From Methylotenera sp. (GTDB taxonomy: Bacteria > Pseudomonadota > Gammaproteobacteria > Burkholderiales > Methylophilaceae), in contig NZ_JAQSDC010000057.1 of assembly GCF_029945705.1 (NCBI RefSeq), positions 1 to 64,000 on the forward strand: 64,000 nucleotides of DNA. The letters run 5' to 3'. How positions within the stretch are numbered: position 1 is the stretch's first letter; each line of letters begins with the position of its first letter. The notes beneath the pieces were generated by a model. It made no database searches and was not told the origin of the DNA. It saw only the letters and a list, made by a program, of their open reading frames with translations. A program made the translations under genes and the position numbers. Below are positions 58,228 through 64,000 of this stretch, piece after piece.

Positions 58228-58312
58228 GCGAGAGTGGCGGAATTGGTAGACGCACTGGATTTAGGTTCCAGCGCTGTAAGGCGTGAGAGTTCGAGTCTCT
58301 CCTTTCGCACCA
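58228..58312 (+). tRNA. tRNA-Leu (anticodon UAG)
   Basis: An 85-base class II tRNA. Acceptor stem GCGAGAG pairs with CTTTCGC (one G-U) and CCA is encoded. The anticodon stem CTGGA/TCCAG encloses the loop TTTAGGT, giving UAG (leucine). A long variable arm (GCGCTGTAAGGCGT region) and the T-loop GTTCGAGTC confirm it. Confidence 0.97.
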
Positions 58313-58317
58313 AATAT

Positions 58318-58347
58318 AAGGGCTTCCCAACTGGGAAGCCCTTTTTT
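58318..58347 (+). terminator. Rho-independent terminator of tRNA-Leu
   Basis: AAGGGCTTCCC, loop AACT and GGGAAGCCCTT followed by TTTT. Only six bases after the tRNA end. Confidence 0.93.
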
Positions 58348-58644
58348 GTTGCCTTAAGATTACCCCGATTTTTAGTGACAAAGTCTTAATTTAATATTGC
58401 TCTCCAGAGTGTTTCTAATTTTAAATTATCTTTATAAATCATTGGGATAAATGGAGCATATGCTTGTGCTGCACCTACAAGGTGCAAAATTAACAAATTT
58501 GCACCAAATTTAAGCTAAGTAAGTTGTTGTATTTATGTTGAATTGTTGTATATATGTGAATTATATGTTGCAGCATGGGAATAATTAATTCAATATTCAT
58601 ACAAGAAATTTAGTTTTAATCTTTTCGTTAATTAAGGAAATCAC
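58348..58644. other. Intergenic region before the porin gene
   Basis: About 300 bases of AT-rich DNA without a gene. It holds an NtrC-type box (58470-58486), an overlapping GGTGCAAA/TTTGCACC dyad (58481-58505) and several TATATA/TTGTTG stretches that could be promoters. A sigma-54-like -12 (TTGCA at 58568-58572) lacks the GG of the -24. AAGGAAATCAC precedes the porin ATG. Confidence 0.6.
58470..58486 (+). promoter_or_regulatory. NtrC-type box upstream of the TorF-family porin
   Basis: TGCACCTACAAGGTGCA is a perfect match to the NtrC consensus TGCACC-N5-GGTGCA. It lies about 160 bases before the porin start codon. Confidence 0.6.
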
Positions 58645-59517
58645 ATGAAAGCATTGAGTTGGATTACAAATCGCCACGTGGCAAGTGCATTATGCGCAGC
58701 ACCAATTTTATTTAGTTGTGCTTATGCTTCAGCAGAAGAGATGGCACCAACTGCGGCTGAGCCAGCTCCAGCTTATACACTTACTTATAACCTAGGTTTA
58801 TATAGCAGCTATATGTTCCGTGGTGTTGATTTAAGTGATGGTCCAGCTGTGCAAGGCGGTATTGATTGGGCGCACAGTAGTGGATTTTACTTAGGTACTT
58901 GGTGGTCTAATATAGATCCTTATGTTAATGGTGGTTCTCCAACTACTGGCGCTAAAGGTAATCATGTTGAGTCGGACTGGTATGGTGGCTATGCTCACAC
59001 GTTTGAAAATGGTATTGGTGTCAATGTATTAGGTAACTACTACGCCTACCTAGAAAGTCATAAAATTGGCGATAAGAAAGAAAATTCATTCGAAGCGTCT
59101 GTTGCGTTGTCTTATAAATGGTTGACTTACACTTACTTTCGTGTATTGACTGACTATTATGGAGCTCTTGCAACTGATGGTGCTAGTAATACAAAGGGCG
59201 CCGACTACCATGAGTTAAAAGTAAATTACAAATTGCCTGTGGGTGATTTGAACTTCATGACTAAAGTAGGGTACCAAAATACACGTCATATAGTTAATAC
59301 TGCTGCTGGCGGTATTGGTGGTTCTGAGGGTGATTTTGCAATTGGGTTGAATAGGGATTTCAGTTTACCTGGAGCTGGTAAACCAATTGAAGGCTTCAAT
59401 GCAGGCGCATACTACACCACAACATTTGATGTTGAAAATGAAGAGTTTTATAAGAGTGCAGATGGTAGAGACACCAATGAAGATAAGTTATGGTTTTACG
59501 TTAAACGCACTTGGTAA
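58645..59517 (+). CDS. TorF-family putative porin (TIGR02001 type)
   Basis: A 290-residue outer-membrane beta-barrel with signal peptide (cleavage near ASA at 29). The first strand YNLGLYSSYMFRGVDLSDGP and GGIDWAHSSGFYLGTWWSNI are the hallmark of the family known as TorF or gcw_chp putative porins, which in many proteobacteria stand beside glnK and amtB. It ends in an aromatic Trp, as barrels do. The solute is unknown; the NtrC-type box upstream suggests a nitrogen compound. Confidence 0.87.
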   Translation: MKALSWITNRHVASALCAAPILFSCAYASAEEMAPTAAEPAPAYTLTYNLGLYSSYMFRGVDLSDGPAVQGGIDWAHSSGFYLGTWWSNIDPYVNGGSPTTGAKGNHVESDWYGGYAHTFENGIGVNVLGNYYAYLESHKIGDKKENSFEASVALSYKWLTYTYFRVLTDYYGALATDGASNTKGADYHELKVNYKLPVGDLNFMTKVGYQNTRHIVNTAAGGIGGSEGDFAIGLNRDFSLPGAGKPIEGFNAGAYYTTTFDVENEEFYKSADGRDTNEDKLWFYVKRTW

Positions 59518-59540
59518 GTCTTAACTATCCAAATTAGTCA

Positions 59541-59566
59541 AAAAGGGGCATATGCCCCTTTTTTAT
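59541..59566 (+). terminator. Rho-independent terminator of the porin gene
   Basis: AAAAGGGGCATATGCCCCTTTT, a perfect palindrome (AAAAGGGGCA and its complement) followed by more Ts. About 24 bases past the stop. Confidence 0.92.
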
Positions 59567-59630
59567 TATTTAGATTCTCAATGTCCTTAAAATGGTACGA
59601 AGTTTCCCGCATAAAATTCACTTACCTTGT

Positions 59631-59659
59631 TTGTGAACGTAAGTCTAATATGCTATAGT
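59631..59659 (+). promoter_or_regulatory. Sigma-70 promoter of tig
   Basis: TTGTGA (59631-59636) and TATAGT (59654-59659) are 17 bases apart. The start would be near 59666, about 96 bases ahead of the tig ATG. Confidence 0.6.
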
Positions 59660-59761
59660 TTGGCGCTTAAATTAAGCGAGTTTTAGCAAATTTTTGTGTT
59701 CTAACACTAAATCTAAAACTCTCAGCACACTCTAAAATTTTGACCTTTAGGAATAAACCGC

Positions 59762-61066
59762 ATGGCATTGAATGTTGAAACTATCAGTAAACTAGAACGT
59801 CGTATTACGATTTCAGTTCCACTCCAACCACTTCAGGCGCAGATTCATCAGCGTTTGGCTCAAATGTCACGTACGGCAAAATTCGCTGGTTTTAGGCCAG
59901 GTAAAGCGCCAATGGGCTTGGTAAATCAGCATTATGGTGATCAGGTGCGTGATGAAGTGTATTCTGGCGCGGTTGAGAAAAGTTTTGGTGATGCAGTGGA
60001 TGAAGCTAAATTGCGCGTTGCTGGTTACCCAAATATTGAACATAAACCGTTTGATGCTGCCACTCAAAATTTAGAATACACCGCTACTTTTGAAGTGTTT
60101 CCTGAAGTCGTTTATGGCGATTTGGCTAAAATGAAAATTGAGCGTCCAGTCATTGTAGTGGGCGAGGCTGATGTTAAAAAAACATTAGACGTGTTAGTAA
60201 AACAACGCGTGAGCTATTCACCTGTTAAGCGTGCAGCTAAAAAAGGTGATCGCGTTAACGTGACACTTAAAGCTTCTATTGACGGTAAAGAGGTTGAGTC
60301 TACTGGCGACAATGGCATTGATTTGGTGTTAGGTGAAGCTGGTCGCGTAGAGTCATTTGACGCTGAACTTACTGGTGGCAAAGCTGGCACTTCAAAGCAG
60401 TTTGATATTAGCTACGCAGCAGACCACACCCCAGAGCAGTTAGCAGGTAAAACAGTCACTTATGATGTGACTTATGTAAGCGTTTCTGAACCAAAATTGC
60501 CTGAACTAGATGCTGATTTTGCTAAAAGCCTGGGTATTGAAGACGGTGACGTTGAAAAAATGAAGGCTGAAATCACCGAAAGCTTGAATCAAGAAGTGAC
60601 TAAGCGCGTAAGTGCTAAATTAAAAGAGCAAGTATTCCAAGCGTTAGTTGATAGTGCTGACTTTGAGATTCCTCGTATTTTGCTTGGTTCTGAAATTAAC
60701 CGCATGATGGAAACGACTGCACAAAATCTAAAACAACGTGGTGCTGATTTGAGTACCATAAAACTTGACCCTTCAATGTTTGAAGAGCAGGCTAAACGTA
60801 GTACTACTCTTCGTTTGATTTTAGGGGAGTTAATCAATACTAATGGTTTGCACGCAAATGCTGACCAAATTCGCGCGATGGTTGATGTATTCTCACAAAG
60901 CTTCGAGCGCCCAGCTGACGTAGTGACTTGGTACTACGCTGATCCAAAACGTTTAGATGAACCATCAGCTTTGGCTACCGAAGAGAACGCGGTGGCTTAT
61001 GTGTTGTCCAAAGCTAAAGTAAGTGATAAAAAAGTTAAATTCGATGATTTAATGGGAAATGCCTAA
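59762..61066 (+). CDS. tig: Trigger factor
   Basis: A 434-residue ribosome-bound chaperone and prolyl isomerase. The N-terminal domain has the ribosome-docking signature FRPGKAPMGLVNQHYG (near 44; family motif GFRxGKxP), followed by a PPIase domain (about 155-240, GDRVNVTLKASIDG) and the C-terminal substrate cradle. It heads tig-clpP-clpX-lon, a conserved protein-quality-control cluster. Its TAA abuts the clpP ATG directly. Confidence 0.97.
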   Translation: MALNVETISKLERRITISVPLQPLQAQIHQRLAQMSRTAKFAGFRPGKAPMGLVNQHYGDQVRDEVYSGAVEKSFGDAVDEAKLRVAGYPNIEHKPFDAATQNLEYTATFEVFPEVVYGDLAKMKIERPVIVVGEADVKKTLDVLVKQRVSYSPVKRAAKKGDRVNVTLKASIDGKEVESTGDNGIDLVLGEAGRVESFDAELTGGKAGTSKQFDISYAADHTPEQLAGKTVTYDVTYVSVSEPKLPELDADFAKSLGIEDGDVEKMKAEITESLNQEVTKRVSAKLKEQVFQALVDSADFEIPRILLGSEINRMMETTAQNLKQRGADLSTIKLDPSMFEEQAKRSTTLRLILGELINTNGLHANADQIRAMVDVFSQSFERPADVVTWYYADPKRLDEPSALATEENAVAYVLSKAKVSDKKVKFDDLMGNA

Positions 61067-61726
61067 ATGACAGGTTTTAATATGAATAGTATGCAACAAC
61101 CGCAATCCGCGTTAGATTTGAGCCCTCAAGGCTTGGGTTATATCCCAATGGTTGTAGAACAGAGTGGTCGTGGTGAGCGCTCTTATGACATCTATTCACG
61201 TTTGCTAAAAGAACGTGTGATATTTCTTGTTGGCCCAGTCAACGATATGTCAGCAAACCTTGTGGTAGCTCAGCTTCTATTTTTGGAAGCTGAAAATCCA
61301 GATAAAGATATTTCTCTCTACATTAACTCTCCAGGTGGATCTGTGACTGCAGGCATGTCGATTTATGACACCATGCAGTTCATTAAAGCCGATGTAAGTA
61401 CTTTGTGTATAGGCCAAGCGGCAAGTATGGGTGCATTCTTACTAGCTGCTGGTGCAAAAGGTAAGCGATTTAGCTTGCCAAACTCACGTGTGATGATTCA
61501 TCAGCCTTCAGGTGGATTCCAAGGTCAATCTACTGACATTGAAATTCATGCAAAAGAGATATTGTATTTGCGTGCGAAATTAAACGATATTTTGGCACAC
61601 CATACAGGCAAAACTGCTGCGGAGATTGACCGTGATACTGAGCGTGATAACTTTATGAGTGCTACTCAATCAGTTGAATATGGCATGATTGATAAAGTGA
61701 TTGAAAGTCGCACAGAAGCGGCATAG
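61067..61726 (+). CDS. clpP: ClpP protease subunit
   Basis: A 219-residue serine protease that forms the two-ring barrel used by ClpX. The catalytic Ser is in [11 protein letters not shown], His in [14 protein letters not shown] and Asp in the following [10 protein letters not shown] region. The start ATG immediately follows the tig stop, with GGGAAATG upstream; a second in-frame ATG at 61079 is possible and would shorten the cleaved propeptide. clpX follows 82 bases later. Confidence 0.97.
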   Translation: MTGFNMNSMQQPQSALDLSPQGLGYIPMVVEQSGRGERSYDIYSRLLKERVIFLVGPVNDMSANLVVAQLLFLEAENPDKDISLYINSPGGSVTAGMSIYDTMQFIKADVSTLCIGQAASMGAFLLAAGAKGKRFSLPNSRVMIHQPSGGFQGQSTDIEIHAKEILYLRAKLNDILAHHTGKTAAEIDRDTERDNFMSATQSVEYGMIDKVIESRTEAA

Positions 61727-61808
61727 TATTGCTTTAAAGATAAAGGGTTTTGAAGTCGTAATAACAGTGATGTTTTTACAAAAGCTACAATTTAAATAGG
61801 AATTACAC

Positions 61809-63089
61809 ATGGCGAATAAAGCCGACGGCGATAAGCTACTCTATTGTTCATTCTGTGGCAAAAGCCAACATGAAGTAAAAAAACTCATTGCTGGACCTTC
61901 TGTGTTCGTTTGTAATGAGTGCGTTGATTTGTGTAATGACATCATAAGAGAAGAAGTAAAGAATACTGATGGCTTGAAATCAACAGATCAAAGCTTACCA
62001 ACGCCACAAGAAATTTGTAAGATTTTAGATCAATACGTGATTGGTCAAACGCATGCTAAAAAGAACTTAGCGGTTGCGGTATATAACCATTACAAGCGTC
62101 TTGGTCATAATAATCTGTCAGATGGCGGTCAAAAAGACGAAGTCGAAATCTCAAAAAGTAATATTTTATTGATAGGACCAACAGGTTCAGGCAAAACATT
62201 ATTAGCGCAAACATTGGCGCGATTACTTGATGTGCCATTCGTCATGGCCGATGCCACTACTTTGACTGAAGCTGGTTATGTAGGTGAAGATGTTGAAAAC
62301 ATTATGCAAAAACTATTGCAAAAATGTGATTACGATGTTGAAAAAGCCAAGCGCGGCATTGTTTATATTGATGAAGTGGATAAAATTTCACGTAAATCTG
62401 AAAATGCTTCTATCACCCGTGATGTTTCAGGTGAGGGTGTACAGCAAGCCTTGCTCAAGCTAATAGAAGGTACGGTTGCTTCTATCCCTCCACAAGGAGG
62501 CCGTAAACATCCAAATCAAGAGTTTGTTCAACTTGATACGACTAATATATTATTTATCTGTGGTGGTGCTTTTGACGGTTTAGAAAAAGTTATACGCTTA
62601 CGCTCTGAAAAAGGTGGTATCGGTTTTGGTGCGGAAGTAAAAGGCAAGAATGATATTCGTCAGGTTGGTGCAGTGCTGCGTGATGTGGAACCTGAAGATT
62701 TGATTAAGTTTGGTTTAATCCCAGAGTTTATTGGTCGTTTGCCGGTCGTAGCAACGCTAGAGTCTCTTGATGAAGCTGCGCTCATGACAATTTTAACTGA
62801 GCCTAAAAATGCGCTCACCAAGCAATACATCAAGCTATTCAAGATGGAAGGTGTAGAGTTAGAATTTAGAGAGTCTGCATTGCTTCTAATTGCTAAGAAA
62901 GCACTTGAGCGTAAAACAGGTGCACGAGGCCTGCGTTCAATTTTAGAGCACTCACTACTCGATATTATGTATGAATTACCATCTTTAGAGAACTTGAGCA
63001 AAGTGGTAGTTGATGAAGGTGTCGTTCGCGGTGATGCTCCGGCAATTTTGATTTATGCAGATAAACCTACAGAAGAAGCTGTTGGCTAA
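61809..63089 (+). CDS. clpX: ClpX ATPase subunit
   Basis: A 426-residue AAA+ unfoldase for ClpP. N-terminal zinc-binding domain with CSFCGK and CNECVDLC (four Cys, about 14-40), Walker A GPTGSGKT near 122, Walker [11 protein letters not shown], the ClpP-contact loop IGF (in [10 protein letters not shown]) and the sensor 2 region GARGLRSI. It delivers substrates with recognition tags to ClpP. AGGAATTACAC precedes the ATG. Confidence 0.97.
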   Translation: MANKADGDKLLYCSFCGKSQHEVKKLIAGPSVFVCNECVDLCNDIIREEVKNTDGLKSTDQSLPTPQEICKILDQYVIGQTHAKKNLAVAVYNHYKRLGHNNLSDGGQKDEVEISKSNILLIGPTGSGKTLLAQTLARLLDVPFVMADATTLTEAGYVGEDVENIMQKLLQKCDYDVEKAKRGIVYIDEVDKISRKSENASITRDVSGEGVQQALLKLIEGTVASIPPQGGRKHPNQEFVQLDTTNILFICGGAFDGLEKVIRLRSEKGGIGFGAEVKGKNDIRQVGAVLRDVEPEDLIKFGLIPEFIGRLPVVATLESLDEAALMTILTEPKNALTKQYIKLFKMEGVELEFRESALLLIAKKALERKTGARGLRSILEHSLLDIMYELPSLENLSKVVVDEGVVRGDAPAILIYADKPTEEAVG

Positions 63090-63152
63090 TCGTAGTTAAT
63101 TCACTTCATTGCTTTTGTATTTAAATTATTTTGTTTGAAAATTAAAGCTTCT

Positions 63153-63187
63153 GCTGAAACTTTAGACTTGAACTCTAAAGTTTCAGC
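63153..63187. repeat. Perfect 14-bp inverted repeat in the clpX-lon gap
   Basis: GCTGAAACTTTAGA and TCTAAAGTTTCAGC flank the seven-base loop CTTGAAC. No T-run follows, so it is not an ordinary terminator; the loop is the -35 of the heat-shock promoter of lon. Confidence 0.9.
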
Positions 63188-63194
63188 CCCATAA
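63167..63194 (+). promoter_or_regulatory. Sigma-32 (heat-shock) promoter of lon
   Basis: CTTGAAC (63167-63173) and CCCCATAA (63187-63194) match the RpoH consensus CTTGAAA and CCCCATNT with one mismatch each and a 13-base spacer. The start would be near 63200, about 47 bases before the lon ATG. Confidence 0.72.
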
Positions 63195-63246
63195 ATGATT
63201 CTGTAGGCATAAATGGCTTACTCTTTAGCTTAATTTGGAAGTCTTC

Positions 63247-64000
63247 ATGACAAAATCATTACCTGTATACACTCCTGATAATGGCTTATTGCCAGTATTG
63301 CCTTTGCGAGATGTGGTTGTTTATCCACATTTGGTGATTCCATTATTTGTTGGTCGCACTAAGTCTGTAAAAGCCTTGGAAATTGCTTCAGAAGGCAATA
63401 AGCAGATTTTATTGGTTGCTCAGAAATCTGCTAATAAAGATGAGCCAGATGCAGCTGACTTGTATGAAGTCGGCACAATTGCAACTGTACTACAAATGTT
63501 GAAATTGCCCGATGGCACAGTTAAGGTTTTAGTTGAAGGTGTACAACGCGCTAAGGTTTCAGGCTTCATTGAGACTGAAGAGTGTTTTGCTGCGCACGCA
63601 GAACTTATTGCTGAGTCTGTGAATGATATAGAGATTCAAGCCTTGATGCGCACGGTGTTCGCTCAGTTTGATCAATATGTTAAGCTCAATAAAAAAATCC
63701 CACCTGAAATACTAACTTCACTTGCTACCATTGATGAGGCGGGGCGCTTAGCGGATACGATTGCAGCCCATTTAACATTGAAGTTAGATGAAAAGCAAAA
63801 AATATTAGAGATGTTTAGTGTAGCTGAACGCTTAGAGCATTTATTGCGCTTGATGGAGGGCGAGATTGATATTCTGCAAGTTGAGAAACGCATCCGTGGG
63901 CGTGTAAAGCGCCAAATGGAAAAAACTCAACGTGAGTACTATTTAAATGAGCAAGTAAAAGCGATTCAAAAAGAGTTAGGCGAACAAGATGAAAACGCCG
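63247..64000 (+). CDS. lon: Lon protease, N-terminal part (runs off the window)
   Basis: Only the first 251 codons are inside the window. The start ATG at 63247 opens a frame that begins MTKSLPVYTPDNGLLPVLPL and continues with RDVVVYPHLVIPLFVGR, the start of the Lon substrate-recognition (LAN) domain. Further on come VKVLVEGVQRAKV and the helical linker EKQKILEMFSV, VEKRIRGRVKRQMEKTQREY and YYLNEQVKAIQKELGEQDE, all Lon landmarks. The AAA+ and Ser-Lys protease domains lie beyond the window. It degrades misfolded and regulatory proteins, and the heat-shock promoter upstream fits that. Confidence 0.96.
   Translation, partial: MTKSLPVYTPDNGLLPVLPLRDVVVYPHLVIPLFVGRTKSVKALEIASEGNKQILLVAQKSANKDEPDAADLYEVGTIATVLQMLKLPDGTVKVLVEGVQRAKVSGFIETEECFAAHAELIAESVNDIEIQALMRTVFAQFDQYVKLNKKIPPEILTSLATIDEAGRLADTIAAHLTLKLDEKQKILEMFSVAERLEHLLRLMEGEIDILQVEKRIRGRVKRQMEKTQREYYLNEQVKAIQKELGEQDENA

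Noticed and set aside
58481-58505. GGTGCAAA/TTTGCACC dyad as a terminator or riboswitch
   Set aside because: The stem is only eight pairs with no T-run, and it overlaps the NtrC-type box, which explains the sequence better.

Overview
The window looks like chromosomal DNA of an obligate or restricted methylotroph of the betaproteobacterial family Methylophilaceae, most like Methylotenera. I infer this from four things. Transaldolase, hexulose-phosphate synthase and hexulose-phosphate isomerase (ribulose monophosphate cycle) are adjacent. There are two gene clusters for tetrahydromethanopterin (H4MPT) and methanofuran-type C1 transfer. EF-P carries Arg32 next to its rhamnosyltransferase EarP. 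Housekeeping synteny (ispD-ispF, ftsK-lolA-rarA-serS, tig-clpP-clpX-lon) is of proteobacterial type. The DNA is AT-rich and densely coding. No phage, transposase or CRISPR array was seen.

Layout. 1-7.6 kb: remnant of an EAL-domain gene, then mostly minus-strand housekeeping and envelope genes (lipocalin, esterase, RsuA-type pseudouridine synthase, aquaporin Z), an rRNA methyltransferase-pilin pair, Hsp33, DUF3301 and an internally duplicated protein of unknown function. 7.6-10 kb: amtB behind a sigma-54 promoter with two NtrC-type enhancer boxes, and a LuxR regulator. 10-13.2 kb: ispD-ispF and an ABC exporter. 13.2-14.9 kb: an accessory patch with two inverted-repeat elements and what looks like a single integron gene cassette (P-loop protein plus attC-like site). 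14.9-25.1 kb: smr-trxB, dps, ftsK-lolA-rarA-serS, mltF, rpiA. 25.2-33.3 kb: earP-efp, greB, a chromate-transporter homologue, a glutathione peroxidase, and ppsA-ppsR.

33.5-39.6 kb: H4MPT cluster 1 (beta-RFAP synthase, mtdB, orfY, mch, orf5, orf7). 39.8-43.8 kb: a response regulator-FecR protein-CHASE2 kinase module. 44.0-46.7 kb: tal, hps and hpi, with visible promoters and terminators. 46.7-52.0 kb: C1-cofactor cluster 2 (HisA/HisF-like protein diverging from mfnD-, mfnF-, pabB-, mfnE- and pterin-dehydratase-like genes). PabB supplies p-aminobenzoate, the substrate of the beta-RFAP synthase in cluster 1, so the two clusters work on the same cofactors. 52-58 kb: a tripartite RND efflux operon. 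58.2-59.6 kb: tRNA-Leu(UAG) and a TorF-type porin with an NtrC-type box. 59.7-64 kb: tig-clpP-clpX-lon; lon runs off the end behind a good heat-shock promoter.

The most notable non-coding observations are the cassette whose boundary sequence matches its own attC box, the nitrogen-control sites upstream of amtB and the porin gene, the sigma-32 promoter whose -35 forms the loop of a perfect hairpin upstream of lon, and a roughly 36-residue insertion in seryl-tRNA synthetase. All family assignments are by reading the protein sequences; no database search was run.
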